DNA of 64,000 nucleotides from Rotaria socialis (taxonomy: Eukaryota > Rotifera > Eurotatoria > Philodinida > Philodinidae): assembly GCA_905331475.1 (NCBI GenBank), contig CAJNYU010000655.1, positions 1-64,000 of the forward strand. The letters run 5' to 3'. The notes below the pieces were generated by a model. It was given only the letters and a program-made list of their open reading frames with translations, had not been told where the DNA came from and searched no databases. A program made the position numbers and the translations under genes. How positions within the stretch are numbered: the first letter of the stretch is position 1; the number at the start of each line of letters is the position of its first letter. This document shows positions 46,165-58,540 of the stretch, in pieces.

Positions 46165-47690
46165 GTGAGAATATTAGGTTAAATAGAGTGATTCAAGAGT
46201 ACAATGAACTAATTTCAGGGGTCGGAGAATAATTGAATACTTTGTTTTTCACCTTGGTTGATGATAGATAAATGTCCACGAAGAGAGATATGCTGAATAA
46301 TTTGTAGTTTTTATAATAATATGTATCTAACACTCCCTATCTATGGCATTTTATAATAATTAACAAGAGGATGGTAGACTCCCCGAGACTGGAAGAAACC
46401 ATATCCGTTATTTTCTCTACGTTTTGAGCATCATATTTGTCGAAACTCTTACGCGATCTTGTCTTAGAATCCAATACTCACTCAGTGAGAAACGAGCAAA
46501 ACGAGAAAACCCGAAACTAATTCGATCGAGAATCAAAATCTAGCATGACCACGGAAGATAAAAATCAAGATGATTAAAATGAATTGCAGGAATCTCCTTC
46601 TAGCAGCGACTAATCAATACAAACAGGATAGCTAAATTAACATAAAACTGAGGAGTGAGTAATTTAGAGGAATGATTTGAAGTAGCTGCTTCAGACGAAT
46701 TTTCTGTGATGTCACGTGAAAACTTTTACTCACTTCAATTGACGTTGGCAACTTCCAATATTCTCACATAAGATATTAAGCAAATAGTATTTGTAATTCA
46801 GTACATTCTGCATTTACTTTGAAGACTTTGTTTGATGAAACCTAAACATAAAAGCGTGAGTTATTAATAGATGACGATTTTCTCTTAAAACAACTCTGAT
46901 TAAATTGAAAACTTACTAGAAATCAGTACACTGCAGCTACCAATTGACAACAATCGCTGACGTGCATTATGAAACGCATCTGAAAGTTCAAAGTAACTGC
47001 CACTCAGCCATAAGCGAAACCTCTCTATTGAATCCATGATCGTAATTCCATTAATTGATAAAAGAGATCAAACGCAAAGATTTAAAAGAAAAATTATTAA
47101 AAGGTGAGCAAGAATCGAATATTAATAACATATTAAAAAGCACTCAAGTTATCAAGTATCTCGTCTGAATAAATAAAGCGTGTGCACTTTCATCGAAACT
47201 TAAATTTTACACACGAAATGTTGTTTTCAACAACATGATGCTACTGCTCATTCGCTGGGAAACTTTAGTAGAGACACTCCCCTCCCTGATACGACGGCTA
47301 CTTATCATCAAAAAAAAATACACAGAACCCATCCAATTCATTGCTTCTTTCTCTCCTTCGCCCCGATCAATGGCTTGCATAAAATAATAACGTCAGCACC
47401 TTACGAAATAGTTTATAGCTTCTCTAAAAAAAAGCCAACTCAATTAGAAAAAAATATAGTCATCTTATTCTAGTTGAAAACAAGTAATATCATTCTGTAG
47501 CCATCAACTGTAAAGTACAACTAGTTGGGCAAATTATACACAATTTTGTTTACTAATATATTTGTATCAAACGGTAAAAAGACTCCACCGCCTTAAAGAA
47601 ACACGAGCCTGCCTATACTTTTCTTAGGAACCAAACACAATCTCATAAAAGAACTGGCGCTTCAGCTTCAGCCGATTAGAGAAAGCGCTG
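46165..47690. other. Non-coding stretch
   Basis: A/T-rich sequence with no recognised gene, RNA or clear repeat. Confidence 0.4.
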
Positions 47691-47699
47691 ATGTCTACC

Positions 47700-49300
47700 G
47701 ATTAATTGTGAATGTAGATGTTTTGGTGATGATTTACAAAGTTCACCTTCTTTGAATCGATAGATAAAATTAATATATAAAGGGATCTGTTCACATAGGA
47801 ACACAACCTTTCACTTATTTTTCGATACGGATGAAACGAGATGAAATGAAACATTATACTTAACTTATAGTGGGTCGGATAAATCTTTGACTTGAAGTAA
47901 TTCATTGGGAATGAGCACACATTTGTGCTAGTTTCAATGCGCTCACTTATTTATCTAAATAAATAGAACGATTAAATGAAAATAAAACCTTTAATGTACG
48001 AAAAACCTTCACATAATTCTCTGGATATGTGAAGAACAAGCATAAAATGAATAATGATACGTAACTTTAAGTGGGCCGATTAAAGTATTGACGCAGATCA
48101 ATTGATTGAAAATAAGCCCATGTTCTTAACATTTTATAAAGTTCCTCTTGTTTATCTAGAAAGATAAAACGATTACAAAAAAGGAGATCTTTTGGTATAC
48201 GAAACGGTCGCTGAAATTATTTTTTGAATATGAAAAATTCATACTTAACTTTCATTCGATAGTGAAAATAAATCGGCGCGAAGTGGTTGATTCAAAATGA
48301 GCACATGCTCGCACAAGTTCTGAGAACTACTCGTGTTTACCAAGATAAATAGAATGATTGAATGGAAATATATCACTTCATCAAGGAAAAAATCGTTCCG
48401 ATAATTTACTCGATATGGCACAACAGGATGAAGTAAAAAAATGTAATTTACTTTGCAGTGGATTGTTGAAACGATAGAGATGGACCAATTTATTGCGAAC
48501 CAGCAGTTGTTCGCAGTAATTTTGAAAGCTTTTCATTTTGATCTAGATAAAGAAAACGACTATGTAAAACTAAATCTTTTTGTATAGAAAATAATCGGTC
48601 GGATAATTTTCTCAACATAGAATAGAAGAAATCAAGTGAGCCGTCATACTTAACTTTCATTCGCTTCTAGACAACATTGATGTGAAGCATTGGTTAAAAA
48701 TGAGCCTCTGTTTGCACCACTTTTTAGAAGTCCACTTGATTATTTAGAGGGAAAACATGATCAGATGAAGATGAATTGTTTCATCTAAAACCAAATTGGT
48801 CACATATTTTTCTCGATATGAAAAAAACAAAAAAAAAAGAAATTTCATATTTAACTTGTAGAAATTAGATGAAGCCAACGACGTAAAGCAATTGATTTTC
48901 AATGAGCACTTATTCGTAGAAATTGCGAAAGTTCCGCTTGTTTCTCTAGATAAATCAAATGATTAAATGAAGAAAAATCGTGTCCTGAAGGAGAAATTAT
49001 ATCAGATAATTTTCTTAAACAGCAAAAAAGCGAAATAAAATAGCATACCTAAATTTCAAATGGTTAAAGAAAACATTGACGCGAAGGATTTCGCTGAGAA
49101 CGACTAGCTGTTCATTCTACTTTCCGAATACTTGCTTTTGTATGAAGACGATTCACTTTATATGGAAAAAAATCATTTGGTTAATATTCTCGATATGAAA
49201 GACTTGAAGTCGAATGAAAAATCATATTTCACATTTAGATTATATAAAAAAAAGTAGGGCTTCACTGACAAGATACATATAGAAAAAAAAATTATGGGAA
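47700..49300. repeat. About 200-bp tandem repeat, eight diverged units
   Basis: The block AACGATTAAATGAA (or a variant) recurs at about 47767, 47967, 48168, 48353, 48554, 48753, 48957 and 49147, a spacing of 185-204 bp. Each unit also has an ATTTTCTCGATATGAAAAA-like block, a CATACTTAACTTTCATTCG block and a TTGATTNAAAATGAGCACA block. No ORF persists. It is distinct in sequence from the 93-bp array. Confidence 0.8.
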
Positions 49301-49304
49301 TCAT

Positions 49305-51460
49305 GTAAAACATTTTGGTCGATTAGGAAATATAAAGAAAAGTTTTAGGACAAAATGATGGGCTCCTAGAGAAGGAACGATATTGATAATTCTCGTGACA
49401 TTAACAAAGTGAAGACAAAATATTAACAATAGCGGTCAAGTTGAATATAATTTAGATTAGGGTGCACGCAACGCGTGTGGTCGAAAAAGAGAACTTGCTC
49501 ATATCTCTTCTGGAAGTTGTTTCTTTTATCCAAACTAAAAGAGACGTTTTTTCGTAAAGTATATATTTGTTTCTGCCAACGTGTAAAATATTGATACGAA
49601 AAGACTAAATGCAAATTGCATGTAATGCTATGGAAAACCATACGTGCTAAAACATGGAAGTAAACTCAAAGATATTTACTCTTGTTTGATCAGATCGTGA
49701 AAATATCCACTGCTCTGAAAAATAGCACGTGTTTCTTTCTGTATGGTAAGACATGCTAGTTTCTATTATTGTCGATTCTAATATTAAGCAGACCTATATG
49801 GTGTTTTTCGAGAGCGACATGAAGTATCAATGACCAGAAATTTTTCTCAAGGAATTTCGTTTTAGAGTTTTCATAAGTCGCGCTGTTACAGTGTATGATG
49901 ATTGAATTGAACTAATTCTGATTGTCAAATTACATATAATTTTTTAAAAGGAAGTTATCAAAATCTGGCAATAATTTAATATTAGAAAGACATTAAAAAG
50001 AGTGTTTAATACTCATGAGATAAACTTTCTATTGGTATTTAAGGTTCGTTCTTTAACGACTTGATTTATTTTCCTACTTATAGTTGCGATAAACAAACCA
50101 ACATTTTTACGGTTTGGTTTCGCGAGTGATTCACTATGATGTTACAAGAAAATACCTATCTACACGTGAGTATTAACATTTTCAACTATCTGACAGAAGT
50201 TTTGAGAATATGCGTATTTCATCAATTTCAAAACAACAATCAAATGCATAACAGATTCCTAAGATGTGCAGAAATTTTACTTCTGAAACATAAAATTTTG
50301 CGAATTCTCTTTGCTTTTTTCTTTTCTCACTACCATAAAGCTCTTGCCAATAAGTAATTTTTAGAATTTGCACACGTCTAGTTGCCAAGTGTTCTAACGT
50401 CTCAGTTTAACAAAAAAAGCGGTATGTAGTACTGGCATTCAGCTGCTTGAGTAATTTCTTGAACTAGATGATTGAACATGCTTCTTTTTTGCTTGATAGA
50501 GACTTGAATACGATTGTTGATCTGACGAATATTGTATGCAGATAATAGTCAGATAAATCGTAGTAAACATAATTCGATATCTATCGAGTCTTCTAAATGT
50601 TGCTACATAAGAAGATGATTTTCAACTTTTTCTTAAAAAGTTAAGGGAAGAAAAAACCTAGTTCTTCTCTCGTAAAGGCTTATAAAATAAACATGAACTA
50701 TATAGAAAGGAGGAACGGAAAATAAACAACATAATATTCAGACATTTCATGATGTTGTGGCTGCATGTCAAACTTCTTTCCAGTTTCATAGACCAGAACT
50801 ACGTACGATAAGCAATATCTTGAAGTTAATTTCATTTCTGCAATATGATGCATGCAGTTAAACGACAACCGAACCAAACTATTTTTAACTTCAAATGTAC
50901 TTTTTCAAAGTGTTTTACTTAGAAAATGTCATACTTATAGTCATAATTTTATTCAATTATTGCTTATCACAACAACATCGTCAAACACAATCAATTTCAT
51001 GCTGAAATCTGAATCGGTCGAAGTAAAAATATAATGATCCTACGCCATTCGTTATTAAAAAGGAATTATGTGCATTTATTTTCGCGACTATATATTACTC
51101 CTTTGTACTTATGGCTTATAGCATATTTTTCTTGCGATTGCAATTGATAAAAAATGAGTCGTTCGATATATGATGGTATAATTTGCTTTTTTTCATCGAA
51201 ATGTAAATTATGTCCAATCATCATATATTTTATACTATAAAATAACTCAAATATCCTTGCTATGAGAAACAAATCAATAAAAACTCGACAAGCAACACTA
51301 CAAATCAAGCAACAGTATGAATGAACACGAACACCGTCATAAAGAAGAAAGAAGAGGTATGAATAGTAGTTTTTTTCGAAATCTTCAGCTATAGGCTGTA
51401 AATCTATCTTAAAGGTATGGAAGGTGGAGGGAGATTTAGAGGCAACACCATGGGTGGAGA
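49305..51460. other. Non-coding stretch
   Basis: A/T-rich. Short open frames (for example 50136-50357 and 51066-51308) lack any recognisable domain and are not supported. Confidence 0.4.
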
Positions 51461-51466
51461 AGGATT

Positions 51467-51517
51467 GAGGGTGTGGGTGTGGGTGTTATAATTGTTACAC
51501 ACCCGCATCCACACTGA
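51467..51517. repeat. G-rich/C-rich hairpin (family copy)
   Basis: GAGGGTGTGGGTGTGGGTGT pairs with ACACACCCGCATCCACAC around a loop of TATAATTGT. It is the most compact copy of the family. Confidence 0.75.
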
Positions 51518-51519
51518 TC

Positions 51520-53425
51520 ATCAAATCTAACTGGACGTGTGGATAAAAATAAAATACAAATGACCAAGAATCATCTATGTATGGTACCCTTATAGCTTCA
51601 AATCCATAAGTTTAAACTCTCTATTACAAGAAATAAGGCATAATTAATTATGTAGTCAATTATTTCCAGTAAGAGTACTCGAACAAGTACTCATGTGAAT
51701 TGTTTCTCTAAAATTTTATTGGCCGATGATAGCATGAATACTTAACATAGTACTTATTCTCGTCTTTAGCAAAAAATATAGCAAAACATTGATTGATTGG
51801 CACGTAAAAAAGCAAATTATAAAATGGCAATGATGAAACTAAATAGAAAGTAGAATGAAGATATGTTGTACACTCATTTATATTATTTTTCATTTCTAAT
51901 ATTTTAGAGTTATAAAAGACACTCAATAAAGCATTCTACGGATAATAATTTTGCATAGAGATCACTGCGATCTAAATATCCTTAAGATAAGTGCGTTACA
52001 TGAAAGACACTAAATTTATTTTTCAAGATATTATTAAATGAAATGCAGTTCTGAGTTTAGTATGCTCGTGTGGATTTTGTTTCACGATGAAATAAGTATT
52101 TCCGTTGCATGGAAAAAAAATAAGTATTATACCGATCCTTTTTTGTAACAAATTCTAAACACTCGAAGTGGTTTCATAGAAATCTTTGATCTCTTCAAAA
52201 TGATTGGCATCGCTTGAGAAATCCTTTTTAAAGGTTTCGCATATTGTACGCAAACCTTTCTTTTGTCTACGAAACTCTTTGAAGTTCGGTAATGTGACCA
52301 TTATTGTTTTCAGCATAGTGGTTGGACTTAGTTAAATCTAGTCATGTTCAGGCTATACTACTAGTATAATTTGTTTTTGAAAGCAGAGATCATAAAGAAT
52401 GTATTTGCCTGATAGTTTTTCTGGTTCAATATTTCTATTAAGTTAATAATAGAATTCACGCTTACTACATATGGGAATTTCTGAGCCGTGTTTATAGAAA
52501 TGAGGTTTCCCAAAATATTATTTAAAAAAGATAGACTAGTTATAGCTGTATTTATATTTGTAACGTTATATGCGGAGAGTGTCCAAATTCCATCCGGGGG
52601 TGTAACACTCTCGTTCGAATGTAACCTATACATAATGTTTGACCTTATGGTGCCATCTATTCTCATCACACCTATTGCCTCTATCTTTCTGTCTTTTATA
52701 ATTGTCTTTATCTATCATCCTTCTTCATTCTTTCAATTGGTTGAGTATTTAAGCGTGTGCTTTATATGCAATCGATGCGATTTATGATTTGAAGAGTTAA
52801 ATAAAGTGTAATACCATCAGCACAGACATCTCTTCTATCTAAAACCGTTACAATATTCATACTTCAATTTTCTAAAAGAATATCTTAGTTGATGTCTACT
52901 CAATTGCATATTGTGACTCAGATTCATATTCATATTCTCGTAAATACTTGACAAACATATTAGAAATCGACAATCTCAAACACTAGCAATTGACAAAACA
53001 CAGCAGTAAATATTTTATTCTGTAGATCAAACAAATTTTCAATAGTTTATGAGTGCTTTTTCTTTATCAATTTTGATTGTTCTAAATAAATCCTTTTCCC
53101 TTCATATTAGATTTTCAAAATCAACAAAAAAAACCTTAAGAATATTCCATCAATTTTATGAGCAAAATAAAATCATAGTTCACATTAATCGTACCGAGAA
53201 ATTACTTTGAACGAATAATATGAAATAATAGCAAAATAAAATTATTCAACACGTATTTCACATATTCGATATTGCAATATAAAGCAGTTTTGTTTTCGGT
53301 TCTTGATTAATACAGTACAAATGGAATTCACTATAGAATGCTAATGGTCGAAATATATTTCATGTAGAGTTCAATTTAACTTAAGGCTGTACAAAAAGCA
53401 TCAGTCTTCATCATCACATATGGAT
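51520..53425. other. Non-coding stretch
   Basis: A/T-rich without a supported gene. 52225-52290 contains AAGGTTTCGCATATTGTACG and GTCTACGAAAC words related to the palindromes at 6.24-6.40 kb. The hydrophobic frame at 52488-52787 has no recognised domain. Confidence 0.4.
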
Positions 53426-53427
53426 AG

Positions 53428-53990
53428 TTATAACAATTCCTTTTTCATAATAATCATATGACAAGGAAGAGAAAACCGTTCTGAGTCAATGCCATACTCA
53501 ACGAAAGTGTTGGTTGCAATGATGTGGAAACCCCACTTGGTGTACATATCGATTAAATACTGACTTAATGAAACTACTGGAAGAAAAACATGCGTAAAAC
53601 AAAATTGTTTTGCCACAGCGTCAACAATTTACATCATGTATCGAGCAATACCACGTCTGAACATTTCTGGATGTATAACTAACATGTTGATTTTGACCGA
53701 CTGTTTATTATCAACTGTCTCCTTTGTTAACTCATCAGTAGTTGAATGATGCATACAGACACATGCAACTATTGAACAGCTGTTCTTGAGAATTGTTGAT
53801 TGCTCGTGATCAGACACACCAAGCAGTAGAAAAATGCCTTTCTCCATTAGAGTGTGTATTTCATCAACGTTCTCCTATCAATTTTCGAAACCTTTCCGTT
53901 TATATCTGCAAAGATTTTGAAAAGATGCCTTGTTGATGAGAAGAAAGAGGCTTTCTGCATCAGCTACCTTGTTCGAGCGACATTCAATGT
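53428..53990 (-). pseudogene. GNAT-family acetyltransferase pseudogene
   Basis: A single minus-strand frame reads through the interval but is broken by TGA-TAG at 53875-53880 and TAA at 53629-53631. The N-terminal part (KVADAESLFLLINKA) and middle (EIHTLMEKGIFLLL, then SCSIVACVCM and KINMLVIHPEMFRRGIARYM) fit strands 1-4 and the acetyl-CoA-binding loop of a GNAT fold. The end (YTKWGFHIIATNTFVEYG) fits the family's C-terminal strands. Active members transfer acetyl groups from acetyl-CoA to small molecules or proteins; the substrate cannot be guessed. No start codon or upstream exon is visible. Absence of frameshifts suggests recent loss. Read-through or short introns could remove the stops but no good GT-AG pairs are seen. 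Confidence 0.72.
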
Positions 53991-54414
53991 ATCTTGAAAT
54001 CGGGCTAGAACGCGCCTAAATGACAATCTGAAGAGACATTATCATTCATACACCTTTTACAAGATGATAATGTGATGTGTGATAAGGTAGCGATCTTCAT
54101 CTTGTTCTTGCTTTTTTTCATCAACATGTACTCTACCAAGAAGACAAAACATAGAATTCGTAGGCATCTACTGATACGTTTTGATTCTTGATGAGATGAG
54201 GAGTAAATAAAGCATAAGGTTTGACTTACCTGAAAGCATGTCTTTATCGATGAATATGTGACGATAGAAGTATTAACTGAAAAGCCTTCAAGAGAGAATT
54301 CGCCAGATCATCGCCCACACCTCAGTGCTTCGAAATTATAAATTTCGATTTGGTCTCACCATTCGATAGATCCATTTTTGAAAAGTTCTTGAGAAAAAAG
54401 CATGCGAATTTTGT
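53991..54414. other. Non-coding stretch
   Basis: No gene is recognised. It could hold earlier exons of the GNAT pseudogene but none can be supported. Confidence 0.3.
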
Positions 54415-54547
54415 TCAGTACCCAGGACGAGCGTTACGACGTCCGTATACGGTGAAATACGGGCCGTATACGGCCGTTTTCTGCCGTATACGACGGTAAA
54501 TCGCCGTATTTGGCCGTATTACATGGCTCCGTATTACGATCGTAAAT
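54415..54547. repeat. CGTATACGG-type palindromic repeat at the gap edge
   Basis: Dense repeats of CCGTATACGG, CCGTATTTGG and GCCGTATTAC. The assembly gap follows at once, so the tract is probably longer and collapsed. Confidence 0.7.
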
Positions 54548-54923
54548 NNNNNNNNNNNNNNNNNNNNNNNNNNNNNNNNNNNNNNNNNNNNNNNNNNNNN
54601 NNNNNNNNNNNNNNNNNNNNNNNNNNNNNNNNNNNNNNNNNNNNNNNNNNNNNNNNNNNNNNNNNNNNNNNNNNNNNNNNNNNNNNNNNNNNNNNNNNNN
54701 NNNNNNNNNNNNNNNNNNNNNNNNNNNNNNNNNNNNNNNNNNNNNNNNNNNNNNNNNNNNNNNNNNNNNNNNNNNNNNNNNNNNNNNNNNNNNNNNNNNN
54801 NNNNNNNNNNNNNNNNNNNNNNNNNNNNNNNNNNNNNNNNNNNNNNNNNNNNNNNNNNNNNNNNNNNNNNNNNNNNNNNNNNNNNNNNNNNNNNNNNNNN
54901 NNNNNNNNNNNNNNNNNNNNNNN
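54548..54923. other. Assembly gap (run of N)
   Basis: 376 undetermined bases between two different palindromic repeats, CGTATACGG type on the left and GGAATTCC type on the right. Open frames that span it are artefacts. Confidence 1.
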
Positions 54924-55290
54924 GAATCACATGGAATTCCTGGTAATTCCGTCTAATTCCCACCGATTCCGTATTGAGCTGATTCCGGAATTGGACTGAA
55001 TTCCGTGGAATTCCGGGAATCGGACGAACTAATTCCGGAATCGAACGAAGCAGTTCCGGAATCGGGCGAAGCAGTTCCGGAATTGGAGGAACTAATTCCG
55101 GAATCAGATGAACCAGTTCCGGAATTGGAGGAACTAATTCCGGAATCAGATGAACCAGTTCCGGAATTGGAGGAACTAATTCCGGAATCAGATGAACCAG
55201 TTCCGGAATCGGACGGTGTTCATATTTGACCTAATTCCGGAATCGACGGAACTGATTCCTGGGGCGGAACTGGTTCCGGAATGTTCAACA
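54924..55290. repeat. GGAATT minisatellite with 42-bp units
   Basis: Palindromic words ATTCCGGAATT recur every 21 bp. From 55074 a 42-bp unit (GTTCCGGAATTGGAGGAACT and a GAATCAGATGAACCA part) repeats about three times nearly perfectly. One frame (55005-55229) gives a 14-residue repeat, VPELEELIPESDEP. There is no sign of a gene around it, so I treat the frame as incidental. Confidence 0.8.
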
Positions 55291-55355
55291 TTGCGGAATT
55301 GAATGACTGCTCTTCTTTTTGGTATTGCCATCGTTCGTTTTATCATCTAATTTGT

Positions 55356-55416
55356 AGGGTGTAGGTGGGTGTGAGGGTGTTATTTCAGTGAAGGTGAACA
55401 TCCACACCCACACCCT
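55356..55416. repeat. G-rich/C-rich hairpin (family copy) with TTATTTCAGTGAAGGTGAA loop
   Basis: GGGTGTAGGTGGGTGTGAGG pairs with CATCCACACCCACACCCT. The loop TTATTTCAGTGAAGGTGAA is also found, in complement, in the hairpin at 59201-59249. Confidence 0.8.
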
Positions 55417-55684
55417 GAAAGTTGAGCTAGAACGGTTTTTTATGGGCTACTCTTCAATAAATGAGAAACGCCATAAAGAAATTACGAATACCCATGCCTT
55501 TTCCCTTCGGAATGCAATCCAGATGATAAGGTGAAACACATGTGACAGGATCCTAGATAAGGAAAGTGTGTGCCAAATGATATTGCATCACTCATCCGCA
55601 AATCAACATTTACACCTCATCAGGCGGTTTAAAACGGCAAAGCTCTCATTTCTTTTTTCATTCATTTCTAAGTGAAAATAAACG

Positions 55685-58540
55685 ATGGCGAGCTATTTCA
55701 AAACTCCGTTTCAAATCGGTGGTGAGTCGCATTTCATCGAGGTAAAAGTCCCGAAAGTCGACGCATCAGCTGGTAACAACATCATCTGTTGTGTCGATGT
55801 TTCTGGCTCGATGGATGGTGCTCCAATTCGTAATGTCTGTCAAGTCTTACGTGATATTTACCAACGAACACAGAGGGAGTATGGTTTGTTCACTTACAAC
55901 ACGACAGTGAACATCAGTCAAACAATAAAATCAGTGGAGAAAAAAGATTTGACGGCTAGTGGTGGAACAAGTTTCAGTTCGATTTTCAGTGCCATTCAAA
56001 CGTATTTGATGAAGAATCAAAAATCAGTGACATTCATCTTCATGACCGATGGACAGGATGGTGATTCTCAAGAAGTATTCAAGCAAGCCATTCAACGAAT
56101 GAAATTGACGATCAGTGCATTACCAAAATCAGTGACAGTGACCTTTCATGTGATTGGATTCGGCGATGTGAATAGCAATTTTCTCGAACAAGTACGAAAA
56201 TTCGGAACGAGAGAAGGTCTCTTTCGTTATTCCACGAAATCTGTGGAATTACAAAATAACTTCAACGATATGTTCGACTATGCCATGTCATCGAGAGAAT
56301 TCACCATCGTTCTCAATGGACAGACGTTCTCGTCGAGCAGCAACGAAGACACCGTCGGTTTTCTCATCAACGGCATGAAGATCGACACTTCTTCACTGAC
56401 AGAAATCACTCTGAAATCGAGCGACAGTGAAACAAAACTCCCTCTCGAACAGATGGCCAACGTTCGACCAATCCATGTCATTCGTGCGTTGAATCTCGTC
56501 TCTCCCGACAATGAAGAATCGGTTCAAGCCATTCGTTCCTTTTTGGGTTCGATTGTTTGGTTGCCAGGAACAGAACTGATGGAGAAACTGGAATTGGAAC
56601 AGATCAAAAAGGAGATTGACGATCGAATGATGGAATACACAAACCTTTTCACTCAGATGAAAATGGGCCAAGTTCCAGAACAAGTGCAATTGAAATTGAA
56701 CGCCTTGAGGCACGATGCCACCTTCGCCAATGTTCAGCGACGAAAGAAGCTCGACTTACGCATCAGTAAGAATGTCGATTACTTTCGCAAGACGGACATC
56801 AGCGGCATTCTCGACGGATATCGCCAATCGATCGATCAAGATGGGTGGAATCGAATCAAAGAACAGAAATCTGACTGGGTATGTACTTATTCCAACGACG
56901 ATATCTATGAAATGATGAGAAAGACCTCGGATAATATCATGTGTTTGGGTATTCTCATCGAACGTAACGAGGAAGCGATTACTTCTCCGACAAAAGGTCT
57001 GAAATTGATTAGTGTTTCCAACACGTTGATCTCTTACGATTCGTTCATCACAGCGATGAACTTCGCGAGAAATGCGCATCAACAGAAAAACTTAAATACT
57101 GAAGGAGGCGCAACCTACGGACAATTCTCCGGCATCAACGATACCTTCTGTGTCGTTGGTCAACTGCACGAGAAGATCAACGCGGTCATTCCTTTGTACA
57201 TCAATTATGAACACATGAAACGTATTCGAATCTTAGAAGGTATCTGGTTGGGTTATATGTTCACCTTGGATTCCTATGGCTACGAAAAACAACAAGAAAT
57301 TGGTCTACTGAAGTTACTCTACGATATCATCATGTTACGCACGGGCACAACGAAAAACCAACAGATCATCAGTGAATTTGAGAAAGTCTGTCATTTTATC
57401 ATCACAGAATCGATTGGGTTTAAAACTGCGTATGGAGAAAACACCTACGAGAATTATCTTCAGAGTATTCATGGGCGGCAGAGTAGTACCTACGATCTCT
57501 CCATTCCGCTGATCATTGCTTATCTAAAGAAGCATCTGAAACCAGCCTTGCTGCCCATCTACTACGGTCATCTTTACAGCCGATTGCGTCAAAAACTCCC
57601 CGGGGATAGGATGACGATCATCAAACGCTTGTTGTATGGAGATGAAAATCAAATTGTCAAGACAGTGGCCAGTAACAAAGACAAAGAGCTCATCGATATC
57701 AGTCAAGCCGATCCTGATTTTGTCGAGAAGAGTTTCATTGATTATTTCCATGATGAAAAATGTCAGCCGATTGAATTGATTCCTGAGACAAAGACAGGCG
57801 AAGGCAGAAAATTAATTCAACAAGAACTCGATGTCGAATATCTCAAATCTTTTCTTCAATCGATCGATCCACAATTGAGTCTCGCTGTTCCTCTGGAGAT
57901 TAAAAATATTTTGAAGTACTGTCAATTGGATGAGAATTATCTCGAGAACAATCTCGATTACGATGATCTACGAAAAGAGTTGCTTTTGATTCTCTTCTAC
58001 GAAAAAGAAGTTCCTGAACGGGCAACCAAGTCGACGATCATGACGTTGATCGACGACAGTATCCAAGGGAATAGAGATCATTCGGTGACCTTCGGCATCA
58101 CTCCCGAAGGGATTCGAGTGGTCACTTACAAACTACTCACGGCGAAGACGCTCGAAGGTTTTGGCGGTCTTTTGAGAAAGTATTGTCCGAAACGATTTGG
58201 TCCAATCTTCAAAGAAATTCTCCAGAAACTTGCCACAACACCAGAATCTGATCTAAGTAACACATCGGGCGAAGCTTTTCTCAATCGAGAGAAACTGCTA
58301 GTCTTGTTAACAAATGAAATCGGATATTCTCAAGTATACACCGGAGAGCTTGGCAAATATGCTTGGCAACCATCATTATTCATCGATGTAACTCTCTTAG
58401 AGAAAGTGTTGGGCACAGAAAAATTTCGAGAAATCCAACGCAAGATTGCGTCGAAGACACACGATCATGGCTACAGATTATCCGATAAACCCAATCGGCA
58501 CGGGCATTGCAATAGCAATCCCTACTATGGACGACGATAG
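55685..58540 (+). CDS. Intronless VWA-domain protein (951 residues)
   Basis: A single exon codes a VWA domain at residues 33-210 with a complete metal-ion-dependent adhesion site. DVSGSM is at 38-43, a Thr lies in ASGGTSFSS near 94 and FMTDGQDG near 121. There is no signal peptide or membrane helix, so it is probably cytosolic. The rest, about 740 residues, is mainly helical with Lys/Glu-rich stretches (for example 300-360, ELMEKLELEQIKKEIDDRMM) and is not recognised. The tail RHGHCNSNPYYGRR is basic and polar. VWA domains with MIDAS bind partner proteins through Mg2+. The lack of introns over 2.85 kb contrasts with the intron-rich genes at both ends of the window and could mean retrocopying or acquisition. 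Start: first ATG of the frame, with AAAATAAACG just before it. Confidence 0.85.
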   Translation: MASYFKTPFQIGGESHFIEVKVPKVDASAGNNIICCVDVSGSMDGAPIRNVCQVLRDIYQRTQREYGLFTYNTTVNISQTIKSVEKKDLTASGGTSFSSIFSAIQTYLMKNQKSVTFIFMTDGQDGDSQEVFKQAIQRMKLTISALPKSVTVTFHVIGFGDVNSNFLEQVRKFGTREGLFRYSTKSVELQNNFNDMFDYAMSSREFTIVLNGQTFSSSSNEDTVGFLINGMKIDTSSLTEITLKSSDSETKLPLEQMANVRPIHVIRALNLVSPDNEESVQAIRSFLGSIVWLPGTELMEKLELEQIKKEIDDRMMEYTNLFTQMKMGQVPEQVQLKLNALRHDATFANVQRRKKLDLRISKNVDYFRKTDISGILDGYRQSIDQDGWNRIKEQKSDWVCTYSNDDIYEMMRKTSDNIMCLGILIERNEEAITSPTKGLKLISVSNTLISYDSFITAMNFARNAHQQKNLNTEGGATYGQFSGINDTFCVVGQLHEKINAVIPLYINYEHMKRIRILEGIWLGYMFTLDSYGYEKQQEIGLLKLLYDIIMLRTGTTKNQQIISEFEKVCHFIITESIGFKTAYGENTYENYLQSIHGRQSSTYDLSIPLIIAYLKKHLKPALLPIYYGHLYSRLRQKLPGDRMTIIKRLLYGDENQIVKTVASNKDKELIDISQADPDFVEKSFIDYFHDEKCQPIELIPETKTGEGRKLIQQELDVEYLKSFLQSIDPQLSLAVPLEIKNILKYCQLDENYLENNLDYDDLRKELLLILFYEKEVPERATKSTIMTLIDDSIQGNRDHSVTFGITPEGIRVVTYKLLTAKTLEGFGGLLRKYCPKRFGPIFKEILQKLATTPESDLSNTSGEAFLNREKLLVLLTNEIGYSQVYTGELGKYAWQPSLFIDVTLLEKVLGTEKFREIQRKIASKTHDHGYRLSDKPNRHGHCNSNPYYGRR

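Noticed and set aside
54415-54999. Two ORFs crossing the gap
   Set aside because: Almost all residues are unknown because of the N run.
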